From NCBI GenBank assembly GCA_910588145.1, contig CAJUPO010000025.1, forward strand, positions 1-12,311: a DNA stretch of 12,311 bases, given 5' to 3'. Position 1 is the stretch's first letter; the number at the start of each line of letters is the position of its first letter. The DNA is from an uncultured Oscillospiraceae bacterium. GTDB lineage: Bacteria; Bacillota; Clostridia; Oscillospirales; Ruminococcaceae. Below, piece after piece: positions 1 to 6,947 of this stretch. The notes beneath the pieces were generated by a model. That model was not told where the DNA came from. It searched no databases and saw only the letters and a program-made list of their open reading frames with translations. A program made the position numbers and the translations under genes.

Positions 1-23
1 CTCTCTCGTTCGACAGCTTTATT

Positions 24-52
24 ATTATATCACCTCTTTCTTCCTTTGTCAA
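24..52 (-). promoter_or_regulatory. Strong sigma-A promoter pointing left
   Basis: Read on the minus strand, a consensus -35 TTGACA (47-52) and a consensus -10 TATAAT (24-29) are separated by exactly 17 bases. Transcription would start near base 17 and leave the window, so the gene it serves is unseen. It diverges from feoB. Both hexamers and the spacing are ideal, which suggests a strongly expressed neighbour. Confidence 0.8.
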
Positions 53-1372
53 CTGGTTTTTTGTAATTTGTAGAATATGTGAGTTTTATATTTAATTTTG
101 TACATTCTAACATCATTTTGCACAAATAAGGATGACATAAAGGTATTTTTAATAATTGTAATCGGACACGCATTTTGCGACATATAAATTACTAATTTGC
201 ATAAGGAGGATGATATAATGGGTCTCACATCCAAATCTACCGGAAGAGGTGCAGTAGACTTAACAGATACAATAAAAAAATCAGAGAACGAATTTCTGAT
301 AGCGCTTGCCGGCAATCCTAATGTCGGAAAATCTACTGTATTCAATGCACTTACCGGAATGAAACAGCACACCGGCAACTGGGCTGGAAAAACAGTTGCA
401 AATGCTCAAGGTAAATGCAGCTTTAACGGACGAAATTATATATTAGCAGATCTCCCAGGTACATATTCACTTATGGCTCATTCTGCCGAAGAAGAAGTTG
501 CAAGAGATTTCATTTGTTTCGGAGGCGCTGACGCAGTTATTGTTGTATGCGACGCAACTTGCCTTGAAAGAAATCTCAATCTGGTTTTGCAAACACTTGA
601 AATAACTTCTAAAACAGTAATATGTGTTAATCTGCTTGATGAAGCTGAACGTAAAAATATAAAAATTGATTTAGAAAAGCTTTCTTTGTTATTGGGAGTT
701 CCAGTTGTAGGAGTGACTGCTCGAGATGAAAAAGGTTTGGATCAGCTTATGGAAACGGTTGAAAAAATTATTGAATCTCCCCCAGACTCGGCATACTTTC
801 CCTGTTACAGCAGAGTTTTGGAAAACGCCATACAGTGTTTATCATCTAAACTGAAGCAATTTACAGAAAATCGACTTTCAGCTCGATGGACGGCAATTCG
901 CCTGCTTGATAAAAACGAAAGTCTAAATAAAAGCATCAACAAATACCTTAACTCTTGCCCTGACCAGCAATTGGATGATAATATAAAACAGTTAAATAAA
1001 AAGCTTGAAGCCTCGGGCTACACTCCTGAAAAAATAAATGATGAAATAATATCAACCATCATAAATACCGCCGCTGAAACCGCATCTGCCGTAACATCTT
1101 CCGTTAATAATTTACTCAGTTCTCGTGACAGAAAGATTGACCGCATTCTAACCAGCAGAATATTCGGCGTGCCAATTATGCTTGGTCTGCTTGCCATAAC
1201 ATTCTGGATCACCATAATCGGTGCGAATTATCCCTCTCAGCTTCTTTCTAAACTTCTTTTTTCTCTTGGAGATCAATTTGATCATTTTCTTGAAATCACT
1301 CATTGCAATGACGTTATCAGAGATATTGCCGTTAACGGAATATTTAAAGTACTTGCATGGGTTATTTCTGTA

Positions 1373-1400
1373 ATGCTTCCGCCTATGACTGGATACAAGA
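1373..1400. other. Left attachment junction (attL) inside feoB, approximate
   Basis: FeoB homology ends at the codon for M390 (1385-1387), and the translation turns into unrelated lysine-rich sequence at once. A serine recombinase gene follows within 300 bases. The crossover is therefore placed at about 1383-1390. Large serine recombinases exchange at a short core, usually two bases, that cannot be identified without the right end or an uninterrupted feoB. The position is inferred from protein similarity, not from a visible repeat. Confidence 0.65.
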
Positions 1401-1408
1401 AAAACCGC

Positions 1409-1448
1409 AAATGCAAAAAGCAAGTGAAAACACCTGCTTTTTGCATTT
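1409..1448 (+). terminator. Rho-independent terminator at the element edge
   Basis: An 18-base stem with one mismatch (A1424 against C1433) closes a four-base AAAA loop. The outer 14 base pairs, AAATGCAAAAAGCA (1409-1422) with TGCTTTTTGCATTT (1435-1448), are perfect. A run of T follows at 1450-1455. It lies about 20 bases inside the element and would stop transcription arriving from the feoB promoter before the recombinase genes. Confidence 0.88.
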
Positions 1449-1521
1449 CTTTTTTGTATAATGGAATAAATATCTCAGGTTCAAATATGATTTTAATATA
1501 TTAAAGTATTTGAGGTGAGAT

Positions 1522-1647
1522 ATGGAAAACGAGCAAAAGAAGATAGTAATTCCAAAAGACTTACAAATTAAGATGTTGAATTTCTTCTTAAAGACATCTA
1601 TTCCACGAAAGAAAAAAGCAACGAATAAATCCACTGTCAAAAATTAA
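1522..1647 (+). CDS. Small basic protein ahead of the recombinase, 41 residues
   Basis: This short gene starts at ATG 1522, with GAGGTGAG (1512-1519) just upstream, and ends at TAA 1645-1647, 19 bases before the recombinase start. The product is highly basic, with a lysine-rich tail (PRKKKATNKS) and a hydrophobic centre (MLNFFLKTSIP). It is probably co-transcribed with the recombinase. A possible -10 box TATAAT lies at 1457-1462, after the element-edge terminator, but no good -35 goes with it. Its place between the attachment site and the recombinase fits a DNA-binding accessory factor, such as a recombination directionality factor, but no sequence motif proves this. Function unknown. Confidence 0.65.
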   Translation: MENEQKKIVIPKDLQIKMLNFFLKTSIPRKKKATNKSTVKN

Positions 1648-1666
1648 CTGATAGGAGCGATTTATT

Positions 1667-3151
1667 ATGTTGGAAACAGGTATTTATGTAAGAGTATCTA
1701 CAGAAGAACAAGCAAAAGAGGGATTTTCAATCAGAGCACAGGAACAGAAGTTAAAAGATTATGCAAGGGTTAAGGACTGGTCAATACACAAAATTTACAT
1801 TGACGAGGGTATCAGCGGAAAAAATATTACAGACCGTCCGCAAATTAATGAATTGATTAAGGATATAAAAAAAGGTCTTGTAAAAAATGTGTTGATTTTC
1901 AAAATTGACCGTCTTACAAGAAGTACCGCAGATTTAATATATCTAATTAATCTGTTTAATGATTATAATTGCGCTTTTAATTCGTTGTGCGAAAGCATAG
2001 ATACACAAACTCCGTCAGGACGTATGTTTATAAAAATAATCGGTATTTTTGCCGAGTTTGAAAGAGAAAATATTGTTGAAAGAACAAAATTAGGCTTTGA
2101 AAGAAAAGTCAAGGAGGGTTACAGCCTTTGCACTAGAACGGCAAGCTTTGGATATACTCGAAATATAGGCGATAAAGTACAAAGAATTAATGAAAAAGAA
2201 GCTATTATTGTAAGGGAAGTTTTTGATATGTTTGTAAATCAGGGAATGTCATTTCTTGACATTGCCAAAAACCTTAACAAGCGAAATATTCCCACAAAGG
2301 AAAATGCCACATGGACTTCACGAGGTATAAAAAATATGCTCACTAACTGCAACTATATAGGAAAAGTGAGATACGCAACAAAAGACGAAACAAGAAATTT
2401 TGAAGTACAAGGAAATCATGAACCGATTATTTCCAATGAGCTTTATGAAGAAACACAAAATTTAATTAATAAAATATCAATAAAAAGTTATACAAAAAGA
2501 CCAAAAGAGGAAAATTATTTTTCTGGACTTTTATTCTGTGAAAAATGTGGGGCAAGGCTTGTAGTTCACGATGATTATTATACAAAAAAAAGCGGAGAAA
2601 AAGTATTTAAAAGCGCATATCGTTGCAGTAATTACATACGCAAGACCTGTACTGCAAGTAATATTTCACAAAAGAATGTTGAAATCGCTTTTATGAAATA
2701 TATTGAACAGATAGAGGACTTTTCCGAAATAAGTGAAATACAGCTTGAAGAAACACGAAAAGCGAAAGACATAAACAATAAGTTAATTGAAAAACTGAAT
2801 AATCAGTTAAAAAATTTAGAAAACAAGGAAAAAGAAATTCTCAGTTCCTATGTTGACAATAAATTAAAATTTGATAGATATATTCAGTTAAAAGATTATA
2901 TTGAAATTGAAAAAAGTAAAATTAGGAAACAGCTTGAAGAAATTCCTGTTGTAGAAGAAGATACGGAAGAAATGATTATCCAAAAAGAGGATATAATTAA
3001 AAGTTTGAAAGAAAACTGGGAATTACTTACTAATGCAGAAAAGCATTTGTTTCTACTTAAATTTGTTGACAAGATTGTAATTGTAAATCAATTGCAGAAT
3101 AGCAGACGAGGAATTGCAAAAATTACAGATATAAAATTTCATGTAGATTAA
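1667..3151 (+). CDS. Large serine recombinase (integrase/excisionase of the element)
   Basis: This site-specific recombinase would cut and rejoin DNA at the attachment sites through a phosphoserine link. The N-terminal resolvase domain (about 1-145) shows YVRVS with catalytic Ser11 and Arg9, and IDRLTR with Asp81, Arg82 and Arg85. A recombinase domain follows (about 155-280, containing FGYTRN and the INEKEA-IVREVF helix). A zinc ribbon has Cys291, Cys294, Cys320 and Cys328. A lysine/glutamate-rich coiled coil spans about 355-440, as expected for the part that controls synapsis. At 494 residues the length is normal for large serine recombinases and no domain is missing. Start: AGGAG (1653-1657) before ATG 1667. 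It is the first large gene inside the junction and reads inward, so it very probably inserted the element into feoB. Confidence 0.95.
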   Translation: MLETGIYVRVSTEEQAKEGFSIRAQEQKLKDYARVKDWSIHKIYIDEGISGKNITDRPQINELIKDIKKGLVKNVLIFKIDRLTRSTADLIYLINLFNDYNCAFNSLCESIDTQTPSGRMFIKIIGIFAEFERENIVERTKLGFERKVKEGYSLCTRTASFGYTRNIGDKVQRINEKEAIIVREVFDMFVNQGMSFLDIAKNLNKRNIPTKENATWTSRGIKNMLTNCNYIGKVRYATKDETRNFEVQGNHEPIISNELYEETQNLINKISIKSYTKRPKEENYFSGLLFCEKCGARLVVHDDYYTKKSGEKVFKSAYRCSNYIRKTCTASNISQKNVEIAFMKYIEQIEDFSEISEIQLEETRKAKDINNKLIEKLNNQLKNLENKEKEILSSYVDNKLKFDRYIQLKDYIEIEKSKIRKQLEEIPVVEEDTEEMIIQKEDIIKSLKENWELLTNAEKHLFLLKFVDKIVIVNQLQNSRRGIAKITDIKFHVD

Positions 3152-3164
3152 TTATTTAACTATT

Positions 3165-3200
3165 AAATGCCGTTATAATTTTACAATTATAACGGCATTT
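3165..3200 (+). terminator. Terminator after the recombinase gene
   Basis: A perfect 16-base stem, AAATGCCGTTATAATT (3165-3180) with its complement at 3185-3200, closes a TTAC loop and is followed by TTTTATTTTT. It begins 13 bases after the recombinase stop codon. It separates recombinase transcription from the mobilisation genes. Confidence 0.88.
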
Positions 3201-3212
3201 TTTTATTTTTAC

Positions 3213-3479
3213 CTGTTCCACCAACCCATTACAAAAGTGTTCTAATCATATAAGACAGTGAATAAAAATAAATAAAAAAATAAAAAACGGTGAACCCCTG
3301 TAGATACGCTATGATTTAATTTCAGTTGTAATAGAGGGGTCTCCTATTTCATACGAGACCCCTCTATTACAACGTGCAATACATATAATAAATTATATTT
3401 TAAATCATAGCTTTATTTTTTTTATTTTTTTATTATTTATTTTTTTTATTATTTATTTTATTTTTAGGAGGTGGAACAG
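3213..3479. other. Nested palindromic region before the mobilisation genes
   Basis: This gene-free stretch is built like nested shells. Outermost is a 10-base inverted repeat, CTGTTCCACC (3213-3222) with GGTGGAACAG (3470-3479). Inside it are an A-rich arm (about 3262-3287) and a T-rich arm (about 3411-3465). Next is a 12-base inverted repeat, GCTATGATTTAA (3308-3319) with TTAAATCATAGC (3400-3411). In the centre is a perfect 19-base stem (3325-3343 with 3355-3373) with an 11-base loop, CTATTTCATAC. The right outer arm includes the ribosome site of the relaxation gene. The central stem has no T-run and is not a terminator in the plus direction; the 12-base repeat followed by T-rich DNA could be one. 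Placement just before a replication-relaxation gene suggests an origin of transfer or replication, but this is inference. Confidence 0.6.
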
Positions 3480-3480
3480 T

Positions 3481-4113
3481 GTGAGAGTAGAAGAAAGAGA
3501 TATGTTAATTCTAAGGGAAGTTGAAAGATGGAGAGTTTGCGGTAGCAGACATATTAAATTTTTGGCAGGTTTTACAGGTCAAAGGGCAACTGACAGAAGA
3601 TTGAAAATTTTAATTGAAGCTGAATATCTGGAACGTAAAAAATATTTATACGGAGTACCAAGTATTTATTTTGTTACACCAAAGGGCAAGAAGCTTATAC
3701 AATCCAATGTACGTCCCGAAAAGGTAAAAATCGAACAAATTGTTCATGACATGACAGTACTAGATACTGCTATTTATTTCATGCACAAGGAAAGTTTATT
3801 GCTTAATGATATTACAACTGAAAAGCAATTACACCAGTTAGATGGTTTTGGAATGCGTAAACACAGACCTGATTTTATTTATACAAAAAATAATGAAACT
3901 AATTGTGTTGAAGTAGAAATGACACCAAAAAGCAAAACACGCATTTTAAATATTATTAAAGACAATTTTATAGATTATGATACCCAATTTTGGATTGTGC
4001 CAGACACTCAGTCAAAAATCAGAAAAATATTATTAGATAATAAAATGATTTACGCTAATACAGAAATTATAAATCTTGAAGAGGTGAAAAATTATGTTGA
4101 TAACCATATATAA
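3481..4113 (+). CDS. Replication-relaxation family protein (candidate relaxase)
   Basis: The protein (210 residues) resembles the replication-relaxation family (Pfam Replic_Relax), found on plasmids and conjugative elements of Gram-positive bacteria next to coupling ATPases. Members are thought to act at the origin of the DNA. The first 70 residues or so look like a winged helix (LREVERW, RATDRRLKIL, then a YFVTPKGKKL wing). The C-terminal half has RPDFIY (Pro130-Asp131), then VEVEM (Glu144, Glu146) and Lys150. That spacing recalls a PD-(D/E)XK nuclease core, which is my inference. The GTG start at 3481 is chosen because AGGAGG (3466-3471) lies 9 bases upstream; the next ATG (3502) has no such site. 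It directly follows the nested palindrome, its likely target. The coupling ATPase gene follows, its probable original start overlapping this gene's end. Confidence 0.75.
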   Translation: MRVEERDMLILREVERWRVCGSRHIKFLAGFTGQRATDRRLKILIEAEYLERKKYLYGVPSIYFVTPKGKKLIQSNVRPEKVKIEQIVHDMTVLDTAIYFMHKESLLLNDITTEKQLHQLDGFGMRKHRPDFIYTKNNETNCVEVEMTPKSKTRILNIIKDNFIDYDTQFWIVPDTQSKIRKILLDNKMIYANTEIINLEEVKNYVDNHI

Positions 4114-4123
4114 TCGGGATTGA
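4094..4123 (+). other. Likely true start of the coupling ATPase, frame broken
   Basis: GAGGTG (4081-4086) is 7 bases before ATG 4094. The frame reads MLITIYNRD and stops at TGA 4121-4123. Removing one base near the GGG run at 4116-4118 would join these codons to the transmembrane helix encoded in the ATPase frame from 4119. It overlaps the end of the relaxation gene by 20 bases, a normal operon arrangement. Confidence 0.55.
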
Positions 4124-4172
4124 AAAATATCAATCTATTTTAGTATTTTTTATTATTTTTCTTTCTGTATTA

Positions 4173-5498
4173 ATGATTAGCTATGGAGTTAAAAGAAAAA
4201 TGTTACTTATGAAAATATTTAATTTTAATAAGGAGTTAAGAAAGGTAAAAATTAAAATGAAAAAGCTTGCTTTAAACAATGAAAATTCAACCTTAATAGG
4301 TCATAATGGCAGAAAGCCTATTTATTGTTCAGATAATGCAAAGCATATATTTGTATGTGGTACAACAGGCAGCGGTAAAACTGTTGCATTAAGCAATTAC
4401 ATAAAAAATGCAATTGATAAAGATTTTCCGCTATTAATTATAGATGGTAAAGGAGATACAAATAAAAATAGCTTACTTGATATTGTTAATAACTTAAACT
4501 ACAAAAACAAGCCTGTTTATACCATTAACCTAACTAATATTGAAAAGTCTAACAAATATAATCCGTTTTTAAATGCTTCTCCTACCATCGCAAAGGATAT
4601 GTTAATAAATATGACAGACTGGTCAGAGGAACATTATAAATTAAATGCCGAAAGATACTTACAAAGACTTATAATATTAATGCATAAATCTAATATAAAA
4701 TTAACTTTAAAATTAATTATTAAGTACATGAACTTAGATAAATTCACTGAATTATCAGCAGAACTATTAAAAAGAAAAATCATTACTAAACATGAACATA
4801 TCGAAAATATTGAAATCTGTAAAACTTCTGGAAAAATATCAGAAAGTTCTATTGCCAGATTTTCAACAATTATTGAAAGTGAATTAGGGTATATTTTTGA
4901 TAATGATGGAATGGATATTTATAATGCTTTAAGACAAAATGCAATTATTATTTTTATTTTAAATCCTCTTATCTATCCAGAAATTTCACAAGCATTCGGT
5001 AGATTAATTTTAATAGACAGTAAAAAAGCAATAAGTAAACTTTTCCAAAATAATTATCAAAGAACATTTTTTATTTTTGATGAAATTAATGTATATGCTT
5101 CTAAAACATTAATTGACCTTGTAAATAAGTCCAGAAGCGCAAATGTTACTTGTGTTTTGGCAACTCAAAGTCTTTCAGACCTTGCAAGTGCAGAAGATGA
5201 AAACTTTACACAGCAAATTATTGAAAACTGTAATAACTATCTTGTCTTACGTCAAAATAGTGCAGTAAATTCCGAAAATTGGTCTAATATTTTGGGCACA
5301 CGTCCGACAATGGACGTCACATATCAATTACAGCAAAAAGGATTTGACACTATACAAACTGGTTTAGGCTCTGCGAGAAATGTAAGAGAGTTTTTGTATC
5401 ACCCAGATGATATAAAGAAATTACAGACGGGAAAAGGAATCTTTCTTTCAAGAGACTTAAATTTTCACAGTAAACTAAATATTTGTAAACCGTTTTAA
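4173..5498 (+). CDS. VirD4/TraG-like coupling ATPase
   Basis: This hexameric-type ATPase of the FtsK/HerA-VirD4 group would link processed DNA to a type IV secretion channel at the membrane. It has a Walker A motif GTTGSGKT (residues 63-70), a Walker B motif FFIFDE (Asp303, Glu304) and an ATQS sensor motif (Gln332), the usual order. As annotated from ATG 4173 it has 441 residues and lacks an N-terminal membrane helix, and no ribosome site precedes this ATG. The same frame is open back to 4104 and there encodes a clear helix (IEKYQSILVFFIIFLSVLMI). A well-placed ribosome site GAGGTG (4081-4086) serves ATG 4094, which is in another frame and ends after nine codons. The real gene probably began at 4094 and now carries a one-base frameshift, or starts at a rare codon. 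The ATPase core is intact. The protease gene follows after 9 bases. Confidence 0.88.
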   Translation: MISYGVKRKMLLMKIFNFNKELRKVKIKMKKLALNNENSTLIGHNGRKPIYCSDNAKHIFVCGTTGSGKTVALSNYIKNAIDKDFPLLIIDGKGDTNKNSLLDIVNNLNYKNKPVYTINLTNIEKSNKYNPFLNASPTIAKDMLINMTDWSEEHYKLNAERYLQRLIILMHKSNIKLTLKLIIKYMNLDKFTELSAELLKRKIITKHEHIENIEICKTSGKISESSIARFSTIIESELGYIFDNDGMDIYNALRQNAIIIFILNPLIYPEISQAFGRLILIDSKKAISKLFQNNYQRTFFIFDEINVYASKTLIDLVNKSRSANVTCVLATQSLSDLASAEDENFTQQIIENCNNYLVLRQNSAVNSENWSNILGTRPTMDVTYQLQQKGFDTIQTGLGSARNVREFLYHPDDIKKLQTGKGIFLSRDLNFHSKLNICKPF

Positions 5499-5507
5499 GG
5501 AGATAAT

Positions 5508-6410
5508 ATGAAATACTTTACATATGTTAAAGAGCATTTTTTTGAAATTCTTGATGATATATTATGTTTCTGGGGAAATAATATGCTTTATTTTTTCTGT
5601 ACTGCTTTTTACTTTTATTTATCTTTTCATCTTTTTGGCAGTACTTTTAAATCATTTATATGTTTATTATGTATTTATATAATATCAATTTTAATTGCTT
5701 TTTCTCCCGCAGGTGAAAAACTACTGCGACTTCTTAATAATGTCAGACCGTTGGAAACTTCAAAAGAAAAGGAGTATATTTTACCGCTGTTTGAAGAAGT
5801 GTTTGAACAAGCAAAAAATATAAATAAATACTTAAATAAAATTGAAATATGCATAATAGACAACATGACAGTTAATGCCATGGCTATAGGCAGAAAAACA
5901 ATTGCAGTTACAAAAGGGTCAATTAAAACATTTTCAGAAGAACAATTAAAAGCTATTTTAGCTCATGAAATAGCACACATAAATTATGAAAATACGACAG
6001 CTAGTTTATACGCCGTTATTGGAAATGGAATTTTTACATTAATAATTTTTATGTATAAATTAATGTTGCTTTTCTGGGAGTACTTATTAAAACTTTTATG
6101 CGGTAAAAGAAATATATTAAGTCTTATTATAAGATTTCTTAAATTTTTATTAGAAGCTACTATATTTTTTCTGTCTTTCGGATTCCAAATTATTACTATG
6201 AAAGACAGCCGAAAAAATGAATTTAAAGCTGATAAATTTGCTTATGATTTAGGTTATGATAATGATATGATTGAAGCTTTATACTTACTTGAAAAAATTT
6301 CTTTAGGTGACAACAGCACTATTATTCAAAAAATGATTGCAAGTCACCCAAGAATCACTAAACGAATTGAATTTCTTGAAAGCTTTGATGAGCAAAGCGA
6401 GTATAATTAA
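5508..6410 (+). CDS. Membrane M48 family zinc metalloprotease (HtpX-like)
   Basis: The protein (300 residues) is a membrane-bound zinc peptidase of the HtpX/Ste24 type. The zinc site is HEIAH (His153, Glu154, His157), and the third ligand is Glu238 in EFKAD. Two membrane segments occupy about residues 26-68. Two more hydrophobic stretches lie between the zinc motifs at about 166-200 and 204-233, as in HtpX. The expected order and length suggest an active enzyme. The ribosome site AAGGAG overlaps the stop codon of the coupling ATPase (5496-5502), so the two are in one operon and may be translationally coupled. Its substrate is unknown; processing of membrane or transfer proteins of the element is a reasonable guess from context only. 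It ends before the bidirectional terminator. Confidence 0.9.
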   Translation: MKYFTYVKEHFFEILDDILCFWGNNMLYFFCTAFYFYLSFHLFGSTFKSFICLLCIYIISILIAFSPAGEKLLRLLNNVRPLETSKEKEYILPLFEEVFEQAKNINKYLNKIEICIIDNMTVNAMAIGRKTIAVTKGSIKTFSEEQLKAILAHEIAHINYENTTASLYAVIGNGIFTLIIFMYKLMLLFWEYLLKLLCGKRNILSLIIRFLKFLLEATIFFLSFGFQIITMKDSRKNEFKADKFAYDLGYDNDMIEALYLLEKISLGDNSTIIQKMIASHPRITKRIEFLESFDEQSEYN

Positions 6411-6436
6411 TCTTAACTCCTTAATAGATACAGTGC

Positions 6437-6479
6437 AAAAAAATTGTGTATGTTTTAAAAGAACATACACAATTTTTTT
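6437..6479. terminator. Bidirectional terminator between convergent operons
   Basis: A perfect 18-base stem, AAAAAAATTGTGTATGTT (6437-6454) with its complement at 6462-6479, encloses the loop TTAAAAG. The A-run and T-run belong to the two arms, so it works on either strand. It lies 27 bases after the protease stop and 20 bases from the end of the minus-strand gene at 6500. Confidence 0.88.
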
Positions 6480-6499
6480 GACTATTATGGTTTAGGGAG

Positions 6500-6691
6500 T
6501 TAATCATTATTCCGACTGTTATGAATTTTATATACTCCTATAACCAATATAACTATTGAAATCAATGCAATAGTTAGTAGTTTTACTTCCATTTCACCAT
6601 CTTCCACTTCACCAGTAATTACCATATACCATGAAATAAACATTCCATATAATCCCGTAATGGTTAATATAATTCCGCTTCCCTTTTTCAT
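6500..6691 (-). CDS. Small two-helix membrane protein
   Basis: This protein has 63 residues and two membrane helices, about 5-27 (IILTITGLYGMFISWYMVI) and about 37-55 (LLTIALISIVILVIGVY). A short acidic loop (GEVEDGEME) joins them, and the tail is polar and basic (KIHNSRNND). The ribosome site AAGGAG lies 8 bases before the start. It is the last gene of the minus-strand operon and is related to the broken gene upstream (shared MKKG start, hydrophobic second half, N-x-RN-type tail). The family is not recognised; a membrane-anchored partner of the preceding lipoproteins is possible. The clean ribosome site and intact frame argue for a real gene. Confidence 0.72.
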   Translation of the reverse strand: MKKGSGIILTITGLYGMFISWYMVITGEVEDGEMEVKLLTIALISIVILVIGVYKIHNSRNND

Positions 6692-6726
6692 GCTTTTTTA
6701 CTCCTTTTTATTTTTTATACCAAAAA

Positions 6727-6941
6727 TTAATGTTTATTTCGTTCATTGTTAATCTTTATCAATCCTATAATTAATGATATTACAGAAACAATACCAATTA
6801 AAATTACTATTATTTCATGGTCTGTCAAAGGTGAACTATATGTATACCCCCTATTATATGGCTTTTATCTTCATTTATAGTCCTAAATGTGCCAATAACT
6901 CCTATAGCTCCTATTACAGTATAAATAATTCCTTTTTTCAT
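6727..6941 (-). pseudogene. Paralogue of the small two-helix protein, frameshifted at a G5 run
   Basis: From ATG (6939-6941) the frame reads MKKGIIYTVIGAIGVIGTF and goes on for 38 codons before a stop. A second frame then continues with a membrane helix (EIIVILIGIVSVISLIIGL) and the tail KINNERNKH, ending at 6727-6729. The change of frame falls at a run of five G on the minus strand (6847-6851 of the plus strand). One more G would restore a protein of 71 residues resembling the downstream 63-residue gene. A ribosome site GGAG precedes the start. So this is a recent knock-out, a phase-variable tract or a sequencing error. No separate promoter is needed, as the gene above it ends 6 bases away. 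Confidence 0.75.
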
Positions 6942-6947
6942 AATTTT

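Larger units (their letters stand above)
218..1504 (+). pseudogene. feoB: feoB, ferrous iron transporter, 5' part cut by element insertion
   Basis: FeoB imports Fe2+ through the inner membrane and has an N-terminal GTPase domain. The GTPase motifs are visible: GNPNVGKST (residues 32-40, P-loop), NWAGKT (54-59, switch region), DLPG (78-81) and NLLD (138-141). A linker of about 120 residues leads to membrane segments at about 316-338 and 368-390. The match to FeoB stops after VISVMLPPM (M390, codon 1385-1387), where the family normally goes on with the rest of the gate domain. The last 38 residues are lysine-rich and unrelated, and come from the element. The protein is 428 residues against 600-800 for intact FeoB, so transport should be lost. 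Start: AAGGAGG (203-209) lies 8 bases before ATG 218; an upstream TTG at 197 precedes this ribosome site and is not the start. No feoA and no convincing Fur box or promoter were seen upstream. Confidence 0.93.

Noticed and set aside
49..378. Open minus-strand frame of 109 codons over the feoB start
   Set aside because: It is opposite the strongly conserved FeoB P-loop and has no ribosome site of its own; a shadow.
1018..1423. Two open minus-strand frames within feoB
   Set aside because: Both are antisense to the FeoB linker and membrane segments and share no known domain.
1383..1640. Open minus-strand frame of 85 codons across the junction and the 41-residue gene
   Set aside because: It runs through the terminator hairpin, has no family resemblance, and the plus-strand gene at 1522 has the better ribosome site.
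3325..3373. The 19-base stem as a rho-independent terminator
   Set aside because: No T-run follows on either strand right after the stem; bases 3374-3400 are mixed AT-rich sequence, not a U-tract.
3411..3466. T-rich repeats as a CRISPR or short tandem repeat array
   Set aside because: They are low-complexity TTTATT runs without regular unit and spacer lengths.
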